From Maratus speciosus (taxonomy: Eukaryota; Arthropoda; Arachnida; Araneae; Salticidae), in assembly GCA_963932465.1 (NCBI GenBank), contig OZ010799.1, positions 159,460,761 to 159,524,760 on the forward strand: a stretch of DNA of 64,000 nt, written 5' to 3'. The notes below the pieces were generated by a model. The model ran no database searches and was not told the origin of the DNA. It saw nothing but the letters and a program-made list of their open reading frames with translations. A program made the translations under genes and the position numbers. Shown piece by piece: positions 19,774-32,116 of this stretch (positions are counted from its first letter, which is position 1; each line of letters starts with the position of its first letter).

Positions 19774-20004
19774 CTTTTTCCCTGTACCTTGAAATGTTTG
19801 AATGTCGGGTGAAATGACGGGTTTGAATGTCATTTTAATCCCCAAATGCCACAATGGCACCAAAAGTTTGGTATACAATTTGGCTATTATAACGTACGTG
19901 AAAAAAAAAGTTTTTATTTATTTTAAGATAATTTTGTTCGTAAATATTGGTGCATTGAATGGCTTCAACGTTTTAGAAACCAAAGCACTTTGCCTCTGAA
20001 AGGG
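19774..20004. mobile_element. TTAA MITE, CCTTTCAGAGGCA family
   Basis: Right end CTTTGCCTCTGAAAGGG before TTAA 20,005-20,008; the left boundary is less sure because it falls in a degenerate satellite monomer (TTAA 19,770-19,773). Interior shares TTTTAATCCCCAAATGCCAC with the copies at 21,561 and 28,543. Confidence 0.5.
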
Positions 20005-20008
20005 TTAA

Positions 20009-21560
20009 GCTCAATACTACTCTTAACCCTTATCCCATACCTGCCAAATTTGCTATATTCTTCTGAAAAATGTGGGTTAATTTGACTTAGGTTACAGATG
20101 TTTCGAACCAGAACAATTTTAAAGAAATGATTTTAAATAAGTTTCACATAAATGAAATTAAATAACTGATAATACATCGAAAACATTTTCCGGTTAAAAA
20201 TCAGTTTAACTTGGTTTAAATTAACTCACATTTTACGGACTTTCAGCCGATGTTTGGCGAGTATGCTTAGCCGGGCAAATCAATTCTGTGGCTGAAATGT
20301 TGAAATGGTTGGCTGCAACCAGATCTACAAACAAATTGATTTGGGAATTAAAAAGAGGTTTTTCACCACGTGCATTATAAAAGAAAAATATTTTTCCAAA
20401 AATTCTGGTACAATGCCTTCAGTTTTAAATAAAAGTTAAATGGGAAATATATTCACACCACAGACTAAATATTTTACACAGATATGACAGAGGAGCAAAA
20501 ACCCGTACCGGCGCGATTCTAGCGCCACTACTGAGCACAGGTGGGAACAAAATGCGCGAGCGCGGAATTTTATAAACATAAACTGTCACTGCCACGTTTA
20601 CCTGTGGGAAAATTTGGTTGTTTGAAAACATTTAAATATCTGAAAATTTTTCTGTTTAAATGATTATAAAAAAGGGCTAAATCTTTAAGAAGAAACGTGC
20701 AAATGCATATTTTTTGAGGTTATTTGCTTAATTCCTAGTATCTGCTTGATAATATAAAACATGTCTTAAGTTTTAAAACGTAAACAAATACAGAACCGGC
20801 TAGCGACGCATCAATAAAAGATAGATAATATACAAGTAAGACAGGTAACAACTACCTGTTGCGACCCTCCCGAAACGTTTGCGACTGTTGTCACTACAGG
20901 CTCTGAAGTTGCGATTAGGTTACCATTGAGCTTATGGAAGAGTCATATCTGAATGAGATATTTAATCTGTGATTCACACTACCTGTGTAAAGGTTAAAGG
21001 TTCAGAAAATTCGATTAACTACTTGAAGGAATGGAGTTATGAATAAAGAGGAGGAGACATATAATGTACTGTCTACCAGTTGCGAGTGAAGTAACTGAGG
21101 AGGTTGTCACAAGATGGCGGCTTTTTGTTTTAAATCGGATCTTCAGTCTCCGATTACCTCAGAGGCGAACATCCCACCAGTAAAATTGAATAGAAAATTT
21201 CGTCTTACTTAAGCGTCTTATTCATGGGAATTTTTCTCAAAAATGTCATACAAATTTCTATTTATTTTTGCTGGTGTAAGTATGCCTTGTAAAACTGTTA
21301 GTTTGTTTCCGTGGTTGTCACAATATGGCGGAAACGCAGAACCTAACTACCGCCAAAGTAAGCTCCTACCAGTAAAAATGAAAATCTGTTTCTACCATTA
21401 TTATTGACAGAAATTTTGTAATAATAAGGCTTTTAAAAAAATTGAAAATTCCTATATAAATCTACTGGTGGAAGTTTCAACCGGCGGTAAACAACTCTTG
21501 CGATAGCGGTTACAGTTGAAGCTTCACTATTTCAAGCATATGTCAGTTCCTCTTTATTAA
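20009..21560. other. Intergenic DNA with inverted CCAGTAAAA modules
   Basis: No gene seen. Between about 21,165 and 21,500 there are two pairs of inverted segments, CACCAGTAAAATTGAATAG against TTTATTTTTGCTGGTG, and CTACCAGTAAAAATGAAAA against CTACTGGTGGAAG, resembling the arms of the element at 57,071. The remainder is unremarkable. Confidence 0.4.
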
Positions 21561-21778
21561 TAGTTCCATGCTTGAAGGGCGGTTGGATATAATATGTCCC
21601 ACTTAATTTTAATTCCCAAATGTCATATTGCCACCAGAATTGTGAAATAAAATTTTGCATTCATACTGTACCCGACGAAAAGCTTTTACTATTTTCCGAA
21701 TAAATTTATATCTTTTAAATCTGGTGTCAATCAGTTATTTCAACATTTTAGCAACAGAAGTACTTTGCCCTGAAAGGG
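21561..21778. mobile_element. TTAA MITE, CTTGAAGGGCGG family
   Basis: Between TTAA 21,557-21,560 and TTAA 21,779-21,782. Contains GCTTGAAGGGCGGTTGG on the left and TACTTTGCCCTGAAAGGG on the right; interior like 19,774-20,004 and 28,543. Confidence 0.55.
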
Positions 21779-21876
21779 TTAACTTGTATATGAGAAGACA
21801 ACATTTCCTTTTCTATGAATTTTAAAGCAAATCTCATAAAAAAATTCCATATTTACGTCAGGTGTAGCTGGAATCT

Positions 21877-23157
21877 AGTGTTGCCAGATTGGAGTTTTTT
21901 TTAATTCCAATTATTTAAGTCACCACTTTTTACTTACCCATCATACGTAGTATAGGGTAAGTCTTGTAATCGCTTTGAAAATCGAAAAAAAAATGACGGA
22001 TTTACACATTTCAGACACTGGAGATTCCGAAAAACATGTTTTTAGAAAAAGAATTTGTCCGTCCGTCTGTATGTCTGTAATCGCTCTACCTCCTGAACAA
22101 ATTGAGATAGAGACTTGAAATTCGGTGTGTACTGAGGGAGTAATAATGGGAAGAAGCCTATTGAATATCAGCAACCGGAACTATTTTTATCGGACTCTTG
22201 AAATATTCGTTCTGATAAAAGGTATATAAAAATTTTTGAAATAGTTTATTTGAAGGAGTGAATATAAAAGACAATAAAAAAACCATAAATTTTGCATCAT
22301 GAATGAACTCGATAGGATAATTAGTTGCCGAGATATTTGTAATTCTATTTTTCACACTCTTCGATTTTTCATGACCCTGTATTTCATTCAAATTTCAATT
22401 AAAAGATATATTTTAATTGGAAATGAGACGCTTAATCCGACGAAGTAAACTGTTAGTTAATAGGATTATAATTTTTCGAGTTATAGGGATGTTTCTTTTA
22501 CGCAATTCGGTACTACTCGATAATCCCGCCGACCAAAAAACTATCGCCAAACTATAAGATTAAATGCCAATAATGGCTAATCATAAATGTCAAGCATTTA
22601 ATGCCTCTCCATACCTATAAGGGAGCTTACCATAGGGGGGGACCCTGTTCTGTCGCCAAATACCGCCAAGTTTACCGCCAACTTAGCGGTATATCGCCAA
22701 ATTTGACGGCCAAAATGAGTCGCCAAAAGTTACGCCAAATTGGCGGTATCTCTAATATTTCGCCAAATTCCCATAGACTTCCATTGTAAACCAATAGCGT
22801 TTACTTGCTTACAGAAAATCAACAAGTTGAGATATTTTAATGCAACAAAAAGTAATATTAGCTTAAGGGGTTATATTAATTATATTTAAGGAAGTCCAGA
22901 TAAATTAAATCATGAATAAAAGCAACATGGTACAATGCTTAGCAAATATCACATGTTTTATTTTCATATTTTATATTATCTATAACCATGATGGGTAAGT
23001 ATTACGGTGGCCCCCAACGACTAGTTTCAAATAGTATAATTTGCCTTATTTTTCAGAATTTTTAATCCATATTTAAATGGGTCGAATATTTCTATTTAAA
23101 AAATCCATCAACAATGAACAATCTGGGGAAAAAAAAGTCCCCAATCTGGCAACACTG
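21877..23157. mobile_element. hAT-type element, TIR AGTGTTGCCAGATTGG
   Basis: 1,281 bp, TAGTGTTGCCAGATTGG at the left and CCAATCTGGCAACACTG at the right, flanked by CTGGAATC (21,869-21,876) and CTAGAATC (23,158-23,165), an 8-bp duplication with one mismatch. No transposase. It contains a copy of the GGTACTACTYGATAATCCC element (from 22,509) and the CGCCAAA-rich patch. Confidence 0.75.
22509..22960. repeat. Copy of GGTACTACTCGATAATCC element and CGCCAAA-rich patch
   Basis: GGTACTACTCGATAATCCCG at 22,509 matches the complete element at 52,994. From about 22,652 to 22,775 the motif CGCCAAA, or its variants ACCGCCAA and GGCGGTA, occurs about nine times in both orientations. From about 22,885 a stretch (ACATGGTACAATGCTTAGC) is the reverse complement of repeats at 42,050 and 62,310. 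Confidence 0.55.
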
Positions 23158-23486
23158 CTAGAATCATATCTGATTACACCTATGTAAGAAATGCGTAGCA
23201 CAGTTCTATGAACCTTTGTACCACCCCGTTACAGATCTGCAACATACTCAAAAGTCAATGCTACTCATAGAGAACGTTTTACCAGACTATTTTATTTATT
23301 GCTGCCACCTTCCAACACAATATATATTGTGCAGTTAATATAAATTTTTCAGAGAATCCTTAATCTGGCGGCTATACTGAGTTAATTTTACATGCCAAAG
23401 TTTTATTTATCATATTTCAAGTGAATTAGTGATGATGTGATGAATGAACAAATGAATCAAGAGTGAATTATGTCAGCCAGGTATCG

Positions 23487-23557
23487 GTCCGGATAGCCTA
23501 ACAGGTAAGGCATTGGCACGGCACGCCAAGTATCCAGGTTCGATCCCTGGTCTGGAC
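23487..23557 (+). tRNA. tRNA-like sequence, anticodon GGC (Ala-type), possibly a SINE head
   Basis: 71 nt. Acceptor GTCCGGA/TCTGGAC pairs 7 of 7 with one G-U. D stem GCCT/AGGC, anticodon stem TTGGC/GCCAA with loop ACGGCAC, T stem CCAGG/CCTGG with loop TTCGATC. Box A TAGCCTAACAG and box B GGTTCGATCC match the polymerase III consensus, and a TTTTT follows at once. Position 33 is C instead of the universal T, and Ala tRNAs should carry G3-U70, which is absent (C3-G70). A tRNA pseudogene or tRNA-derived SINE head is more likely than a working tRNA. Confidence 0.6.
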
Positions 23558-24542
23558 ATTTTTCGCTCTGTTGGAATGAACTTCAACTGTGCTACTCCAG
23601 CTTTGAATATGATATAATCCAGTTGGAAAAAATATTCTTTCCCTTCATTATGGTTTTATTTATCATTTGACGAGCTTCGCATCGTTATTGCTAAAATGAT
23701 CCTCCTAAATTTAGTAAAATTAAAAAGGCCGGATGCGTTCAAATATAGATTTTTTTACGTTGCCGTTACTATTTTGCATTAGAAAATTGACGATATTTAT
23801 AAGACATTTGCAAATTTCTGCTTATTGCAGATGGGAAATAAATACCTTTTAGTTAATATATATAATTTTTATTTTTATATTGAATTAAAAAAAAAATAAT
23901 TTTTTATGGTTAAAATGTACTCTAACATCTGAGTAAATATTTTTCAATTAGAAGTTGTTGTGTACAAAGCATTAAGGGGCACAGGACCTTTAAATTTTCA
24001 AAAAATCAGTTTTCGGTTTTTGCTTAATTCTGAATGTTTTTAAAATGTTTATGTTTAACAATATGCAAAAAATCGCATTCAAAAATCTGCATTATTTTTT
24101 GAGTTATAATCATTTCTAGATGGTGAGTATAATGGAAGGTCCGTAAATATTGAAACTTTAAAAAGCATTTTCCCAAATTAGCAAATGTGAAGATTGCGCG
24201 CAGTGTTACTTTTAAACTATGTAAGCTACAGCTTTAAAAAAATTAACCAAATATGCGTTTCTTTATAGTCTACAGCAGTGTTTCCCAACCTTTTTTTGGC
24301 CGTGCCCCACCTAAGTATCTCTAAAATCGTGATGTTCCCCCTCCTCACTTCTGTATCATATAAATATTGTCACATAAAAAATAAACTTCTATTTTCCTTG
24401 ATGGATCCGAAAATAGCATTAACTCTGATAAGTGATTTAACATTCGTTAATTTATCAAAATCACATTTTTTTAATTACAAGTATGCTTTTAACCCAACAC
24501 CATGATGCAGTGATGCCGTGGATCTTCGCATTTGCATCTACA

Positions 24543-24570
24543 TTTTTTTTTTTTTTTTTTTTTTTTTTTT
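24543..24570. repeat. Poly-T run (28 T)
   Basis: Pure T tract inside the left part of the hAT element. Confidence 0.9.
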
Positions 24571-25639
24571 GCAACTTACCTCAAATTTTAAAGTGATAAA
24601 TAGTCTACATTTTTATTTTCGTAAAATTTCTTGAAATATCTCTTATATTTTCTGTTACATCTGACAGAATTTATACATTTTATGATGGATTTTAGTACTT
24701 CATTAAAAATAAGTGATATTTGTTTATCGCCGAGACTGTATAGATAACATAATTATCAAGAAACACATTTCCGGATTCGCGCCATTTTAAGTTATATCCA
24801 TTTTAAGTTACTATTTTTCTTTCCTCTCATTACATACTTCTTTGATAGCGGGCTTTTTTCCCCATTATTTTTATTTCGCCACCATGTTTTCTCCAATTTA
24901 AAATTTTAAAATGCATTATGTCATGAATGTCATATTCTGTATGTGGTCTGCAGAAGAGCCATAAGAAGTTTATTTTAAACCCTTTCCTTCAGTGATGCAC
25001 ACAGGGTTTTATTATTTTCATAAATGTAGCACCTCATTTAGATCATTCAAAACATTTTTTAGATTAAACATGTCCAAATAGTTAATTTTAGATATACCCT
25101 ACAAAATTTTATATGTAAAATTTCCCTCATGGGAAATATTACCAGGGCCGGCCCAAGACGTGTGCGAAGTGTGCTGCCGCACGGGGCGCCAAACAGATGA
25201 ATGGGTGCCTATAAGAGCGCCGATAAAAATAATTTTATATTCCCTGTTTTTTTTTTGTTTTTTTTTACATTTTCTATAGATAGCCTGGGCCAGCTCGAGA
25301 AAGGATTCTTCGTTCTGTTTAAAAAGGAATTCAAGGGCGCCGAATTTTCGCATGCAGACATCGGCTTCTGTTCTTTATCTGAATGGTATAAGCTTTTGTT
25401 TATAAGCTACTGAGAAAAGAAACATAATCACGAACCCCAGGATCCACCCGATTCAAATCTGCTTCCCTCGCGGGATGCTAATAATTTCGACTTTGACAGA
25501 TTCATGGTGAATTCTATCACTTCCGGCTATTTAAGCGCATTATTCTAGAGTCCTCTTATCCCACAGGGAATCTGAGACTGCCACCCCAGATGATTGGGAC
25601 AAAGAAACCGTGAGGAGCTTAAAGGGACAGAAATTTTAA

Positions 25640-27477
25640 AATAAAAAACAGACGTATTTGAAAAAGTTTTCCTTCTAGCAGTGTCTTCTGGATGTGAACT
25701 AATCTTCTTTTGCAAATAGCCAATAGCGTTAGTGTCAGAAATTTTGCCAAAAATAAAAAAAAAAGGGCACGTAAGATGTAATCAAAAATATATAGGTAAA
25801 TAATTCGTATTAAAATAACCGCAGTATCGAGACAATACAATTCGGTCGTTCACTAATTATTTTATTATAATGCTGTAAATTGAATTTTTAATAGGTAAAA
25901 ATGAATCAAACCAAAATTTTTCAAGTAGCTTGATTCATTTATTTATTTCGCTTAAATGAGTAATTTTCTTGCGAATGTGACACATAGTAAAACATTTAAA
26001 GTTACAATTATGCTCGTAGCCTTTCAAAGTTATCAGTTCTTGAAATTACGAAGGACGTTGCGCTCTAAACTCAGAGCGGCGAACAAGGGCCTGTATGGCG
26101 TCCTAGTGCGTGAGGCAAAGATTCAGATGGGACCCCCTATAACATGTTTTAGCCGCAATTTCTACTTATTAAAAAAACGATTTTGGGGTTTGAGGTGGGG
26201 GTTGGGTATTTTAGAGTTGAGAGCCTGGGCAGCAGCCTCTTTTGCACTTGCGATAATCAGGATCTGATCGGAACCAGTGTGTCAGGCACATATCGTGGAA
26301 GGTAATTACTCTCCTGCGCAATACCCTCCCTCCCCGACTTGAGAAGATTTTCGAGCAACAGTACAATTCTTTTAGTGTGTAATTATTCCAATATTTATCA
26401 TCTTAAACGGAGAGGAGGGGAGCAGTTGGAGTTCAATTGACGGAAAGAGATTAAATTATTTTTATTTTTACTACAGGCACAGATTTGTTCCAAAATCTCC
26501 CCACTTCAGGGATTTCGTTCAGCAAGCGCCATGCCATATTCTTTGAATTTATGTATTGCCCCAGTTTTCCTAAACGTGGTCTGAAAAGAACACTGAGCGG
26601 AAAGCCACTAAAAAATGACGTCCTAAAAATATATAATTGCGTTATAATGATGCTCTGTTTCATTCATCATTAGGGATTATTTATTAGCGGAATATAGTAT
26701 TTGGCCCATTACACAATAAATATTTCGCAAAACTGAAATTAAAATAATTGAAATTTTAAGCAAATATTGTTCATTTAAAAATAAAAATTGCTGGAAATTT
26801 AACTAAAATGAAATTTTTTTTCTTTTTTTTGGAACTGGATTATGTATTTGATACCGAGTCAAAGTTTGACTAAAACAAAAGGGAATTCTATTCAATATTA
26901 TAGAGATTCTTCAATATTTAGTGAAATAATTTGTACTTTAAGTACTGGAAGAACGAAGTTTGCATAGGGGAAAGGTTTCTTTGGGATAACATTGTTCTAA
27001 GCCTTTTTATTATATATACAGATTTATGCGCAAGCGAAATTTTTCTCTTAGTGATTTATTATTTAAAATTAAGCGAAAAAAGTAAATTTACCCACCCCCT
27101 TTTTTAAATCATCTACGATGACGAATTTTTTTCAAAAGGATGGAGAGCAAAGGCCCTTCCTTGCCTCATGCCACCAGCGCCCATGATATGCACTTTATTG
27201 TAAATCTACTAAACATAAGTTGATAGTAATATTACTTTATCTTGATTTCTCATTAACAGGAGCAAAGAGCTCGATGAATAAATCAACATGAGCTTGACAA
27301 TGCAGAATTGTGAAATTGGAACCTATTTTTTAAATAATAATAATAATTTATCTGCACATAAATTTTATTTTGTAAATCGTCTTGGAAAAAATCTTTCACT
27401 TAATACATTTATCGTTGAATAACTTTTTTTCCCCTTTAGTGCCCGATATGTTGATTTTTTTTATGATGTCCTTCACC
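25640..27477. other. Interior of hAT layer, no recognised coding
   Basis: Short frames only. The stretch 26,035-26,275 is less AT-rich than its surroundings and has an open frame, but no motif. Confidence 0.35.
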
Positions 27478-27635
27478 AGGCTTGTAAACACGTGGCCCGC
27501 CAGCAAGTTCACTGTGGCCCGCCAAGCCTTTGGTATTTTCCCCATGTTTGATTCAGTTCTTGGTTGATGCAGAAAATATATTTCACATGTTGCAATGCGT
27601 TGTTGCAGTGCACGTTGCAGTGCTTGCAAACGTTG

Positions 27636-27809
27636 CAGTGTTGCCAAGTTGGAGAAAGTTTTTATTCAAAATATTTAGAGCTCTTTCAGAATATTTATCT
27701 TTACTATATTTAATTATAAAATTCTGTGATTAAACAAAGAGAAGATTACTAGAAAAAAAAATATTGGTAGCTATTTTGGTGGAAAATATTCCACAATCTG
27801 GCAACACTG
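27636..27809. mobile_element. hAT-type MITE, TIR CAGTGTTGCCA
   Basis: 174 bp, CAGTGTTGCCAAGTTGGAG to CCACAATCTGGCAACACTG; same ends as the element at 21,877. Flanks do not match. Just left of it, GTTGCAGTG is repeated several times (27,595-27,640). Confidence 0.65.
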
Positions 27810-27843
27810 CCCTGGCTTTAGGAGATGTAAACATCAGAAAGTA

Positions 27844-29498
27844 GGGGAGACTAGGAAGGGTTGACCAAACGGGAGGCTTAACCCACCCATCAGTTTTCAT
27901 ATTTAAAATAATTTCAGAGTTTTATCTTTAGATGTCAACCAAAGCTAGTGGAATGTTCAAACAACAGTCTTTGTTTCATACAAATAATCGAAATAGGTGT
28001 GGAAAAAATCAATTGTGAGGCGCTTTCAACCCAAAAGTTGTGTTTTTTAGAAATATTTTGTAAGCTTTTTTCAGATAAAATATATCATATAAATTTAAGT
28101 AAGTAGCTTTTAACTAATGGAGAAATATCGAGCTTTCATTCCAGGCATAAAGATTGTACAGTAAGTTAGGCTTAATATAACGATGTGCTATTCTTTAGAA
28201 AAGGGCTATGTGGGGAGGCTTGACCCAGTCAATGTGAGGGGGGGGGGGGTTGACCAGATGATATCTTTTTATTATACACTATGCATAATGAACGGTTAAT
28301 GGTTATATATAAAAAAGAATGTAAATTTATTCTGTAAAGCCGCGGTAAAATAGAGTGATGGAAAAGAAAATGTTTAGATTAAAAAAAGACGTGAAAAATT
28401 GCTATAGTAGCCACTGCAAGAAAAAATTTAATGAAATATAAATGGGAAAGTGGATAAAAACTTTTTTTCCATTTAAATATTACTACGATAGATAAATAGA
28501 AGCAGTGTAAAAGACTAGAAAGTATGAAAGCAGCAGTCTTAACACTTTCAGGGGCAGCAGTATGCTTATGAAACAATTTAATTTTAATTCCCAAAAGCCA
28601 CAATGACACCAGAATTTTGCTAACATCTTTTCCATTTAATATGTATGTGAAATATACCCTTTTTCCTATTTCCAAATAAATTTGTTCGTAAATTCCGGTG
28701 CCAGTCATTTATTTCAACATTTTAGTACTGAAAGTACTTTGCCACTAAGAAGGATACAGATGATAATGATCAGTTAAGGGCACATGCGGCTGCAAAAGAA
28801 CATAGCATTGATCGAAAAACTTTTGGAAGATATGTAGACAAATTTCACCGTCATGAATACAGGGAGATGAAGACAAACTATGTGACAATTAGAGTTGTCA
28901 GGTCGAGTGTCACTAAACGTAGAAAAAGGAGACAAAAAAAAGCGGGACAGTGGCTATAAATTTCGGGCATAATAATACATGAAACCCTATGAAAACAGAA
29001 CCTGTCTTTAACGGAATACTGTCTTAAATGTAAAAATTTCATTTTCCCTGCTGCACAATTACACCTACTCAGACGAAATTATGTTTAAGATAAAATGTTT
29101 GTCCTTCTATTTGCGATTGCTTCTAAACAGGTTTGTTTAAGCATCATATTTTCAAAAATATTTTTTATAATAATTAAAGCATGTAGCATAAAATTATATC
29201 GTCTTTTTTAAACAGATTTTATTTATCTTCACAAATATTTCAATATAAAACAAAGTGGGTCAAGCCTCCCTTATAGTGGGTCAACCCTCCCATATGTGGG
29301 GAGCTTTGACCCATTATTTTATCATGGTTAAAATCGATCATTTTTCAAATTTCTTATATATTACACTTATATAGCAATTTTATTTTGATAACTGATTGTA
29401 TAACGAATAACGAATACATGAAACTTTATTCTATGTTCATTATTCAAAAAATTAAAAATCATTTTGTAAAAAGTGGATCAACCCTCCCTAGTCTGCCT
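27844..29498. mobile_element. TA-flanked element, TIR GGGGAGACTAGGAAGGG
   Basis: 1,655 bp between TA 27,842-27,843 and TA 29,499-29,500. Ends GGGGAGACTAGGAAGGGTTG and (reverse complement of right) AGGCAGACTAGGGAGGGTTG. GGGTTGACC/GGGTCAAGCCTCCC motifs recur at about 27,868, 28,214, 28,246, 29,258 and 29,276. Same architecture as 7366 and 50,086. No transposase. Confidence 0.75.
28543..28753. mobile_element. TTAA-type MITE nested in the TA element
   Basis: Left TTAA 28,539-28,542 then CACTTTCAGGGGCAG; interior TTTTAATTCCCAAAAGCCAC and AAGTACTTTGCCAC as in the copies at 21,561 and 19,774. Right TTAA is not preserved. Confidence 0.5.
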
Positions 29499-30888
29499 TA
29501 TATTATATGAATATGGTCAAATTTAACTGATTTTAAAATTTCAGCTCCAAAAGATTGGGGATGCAAAAATAACCAGCAGGAAAGTTAAATAGAGCAAATT
29601 TTGAATATGAAAATTTAAAGATTTATAAAAGTCTTATAGTAATGTTTGAAACTAATAAGTTATTTTACTGCTGTCTTTGATTTACATGACATTACAAAAT
29701 AATATGCAGTATTTGTATGGTACTAAAAATGCATCCAAAGCTATTAAAATATAGTGCTAATTAATGATGAAAAGTAAAAAAAAAAAAAAAATAAATAAAT
29801 AAAAAGTAGCTTTGAAAGGCCGTTTTTATTTACTTGTACTTAAAAACAAGTGAGGAGCGTCGAGAAATTATTCCTAAGCCTCGTACAATCACCATAGCTA
29901 ATAAAATTTACTCAATTAGGAAAATTTTGTTATTTCATAAATTTATATTGCAAACAATTGTGTTCTTGCAACGGTTGGTTTTATAAAAAGTAGCAATTAC
30001 AACTTAAAAGAAAAATGCAAAGATCAGGATTATAAACTTAATACTATACTTTTGTATAACTTTGCCATTTAAATTTTTAAATGGCAATATGACTATGTTT
30101 GTATTTTTTTTAAACGTATTTTTCTTTATGTTTGGCAGCGCACTCTGTGCGAAATCTTTGCTAATTTTATTTTTACAGAATGAGAAATATTTAGAAATTT
30201 TAAAATTCATGTAATTTTACTTAATAAATACTCTTAAAATTTCTCTGGTGCAAATTTTAATTTTTCGAATAAGTAGCTTTAAAATTTTGCAAGCCTTTTT
30301 TTTTTTTAAATTTTAGGTTGCATTTTTAATATGGAGATTTCATTTTGTGCGATAGTAATAAAATTAATCTGCTTATTGTTTTTTGTTAATGTGGCCCGAG
30401 GCTTCGTGTACAATGCTTAATTTGGCCCGCGGTAGTAAACGAGTTTGAGATGCCCGTCCTACACCTATGATTTTATAATTACACTTTATTTATCCAATTT
30501 CAGTGCGGCGCTAAAACGTAAATTCGGAAAACTTAAAGATTTTCTTTGAGATGGTTTGTTTAATTCTTGCGTGGGCACCAGCAGAACGAAATTCAGGAAA
30601 CTTTATTTTGAGAGGGGGAGGGGGTGGGCATTTTTGTTAATCGTATTCCTTATTATTATAAATACAACTCTCATTCTCAAGCACAATTTCTTCTTAGTGT
30701 TTAATTAATTTAGGTTACATAAAAAAATAAATTTTACTAAGTTTTTTTTTTCTTTGGTAAATATCACCACAGAGATTGAGAACCATTCAAAAAATGAAAA
30801 GAAAGAAAAAGAATATTCATGTTTCCGGAATTAGCTGAAGAGAAAAATGGGTTTTCCATTCGTTCGAAAGTTTTCACCATGGAAAGTG

Positions 30889-32116
30889 CACTGTTAAAAC
30901 ACTATTCTTAAAAATAAGTAAATTATACTAATTATTGAGCACTTTCCGATCTTAAAATATAGCTCCGAGTACTTAAAACTCTTAAATTTGAAAAACACGT
31001 ACTCATTTTTTTGAGTACATACAGGGATTCGAAAATAAGTATGTATAGAACACACATACACTATAAGAAAAAAAAAAAACAAGCGAAATTACAGAGAACC
31101 AACAAATCACCATTTTTAATTACGGTAATTTTAAATTGCGAAGAACTACAATCTTTGGAGTAAAGAACAACGAATTTACTATTTTAATTCTTGAAATTTT
31201 GCGTATGAGCCGCCACGTGATTTGAACCCGTTTCCACCAGGTGTGAGATCAGTATTGTACTGACTGTGTTATAAGAGCAGTTACCAGCTGCTTCCAAATG
31301 ACACCTTTTATGAATCTGCGAGGGAAGATCGCTAACAGCACAGATGAATTTTCCCTTTCTTAACCCCTTCGGGACGGGAGCCTTTTACGAAGTTTTTAAT
31401 CTTTTGTCACCGTTTTTTAAAAACAGAAATTTGCGTCTTCTTGAATCGAGAAAATGCGCTGATTAAATAAGGCAAATTTTACAGTAAAATTTTACTGGTG
31501 AGGAAAAACAAGGATTCTGAGCGCTTCATGCGGCACGTATACGTGCCGCTCGTCCCCAAGGAGTTAAATATTCTAATTCCTAATAAAACAATTTTTAAAC
31601 TAAATTTTCTTCTTTAACATTTCTAATGAAATTCTAAATAAATTTGAAAAGTGTGTATTATAAATTAAAAATTATAACAAAGATAGACATATCTTTAAAT
31701 AAAAGCTTGGAAATCCCTACTGTCAATTCGGTATAAGAAAAGGGTTTATCAGAAAACTCATATTTTTGAGCACATAGGATTTAAACATGAATATTAAGAC
31801 TTTAAAATACAAAATATATGTATTGATTTCTCCATACATTTATAAATCAAGTATAAGTATACACAACTTTAAAATATCATGTATTTGTTTCTGAATTAAT
31901 TGTACTTAAAAAAATCGAGTACAAAGAAATTTTCATTTTTAAGTAGATTAATGCTCCTTTTTGAAGCAATTGTACTTAAAAAATATGAGTACATAGAAAT
32001 GCTCATTTTTAAGTAGATCATTTTTAACAATGTACTTCTTTTTGAAACAATTGTACTTAAAAAAATACGAGTACATGGAAGTTCTCATTTTTAAGTAAAT
32101 TATTTTTGAGAGTGTG
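30889..32116. repeat. Repeat region with three ~75-bp tandem units
   Basis: At about 31,885-32,105 a unit containing CAATTGTACTTAAAAAA, GAGTACATAGAAAT and CTCATTTTTAAGTAGATTA is repeated three times. Related sequence in inverted form lies at 30,900-31,020. CACTGTTAAAA at 30,889 and TTTTTGAGAGTG near 32,116 may be the ends of one element. The TTAA MITE at 31,364 is inserted in the middle. Confidence 0.5.
31364..31563. mobile_element. TTAA-flanked MITE, CCTTGGGGACGAGCG family
   Basis: 200 bp between TTAA 31,360-31,363 and TTAA 31,564-31,567; ends CCCCTTCGGGACGGGAGC and (reverse complement) CTCCTTGGGGACGAGCG. Best-preserved copy of this family. A strong palindrome GGCACGTATACGTGCC lies at 31,532-31,547. 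Confidence 0.75.

Larger units (their letters stand above)
27478..30466. mobile_element. Probable further hAT layer with GTGGCCCGCC ends
   Basis: Left end CAGGCTTGTAAACACGTGGC with two GTGGCCCGCC; right end, reverse-complemented, AGGACGGGCATCTCAAACTC then ACCGCGGGCC. These resemble the ends of a common hAT type, but the left terminus seems internally deleted and no duplication is visible. Confidence 0.45.

Noticed and set aside
20850..20890. CCCGAAACGT after CCTGTTGCGA, reminiscent of a hammerhead 3' half
   Set aside because: No CUGANGA box and no stem II.
25956..26267. 103-codon frame inside the second hAT layer
   Set aside because: No motif of hAT transposase (no RW or dimerisation motif) and no repetition elsewhere; left unannotated.
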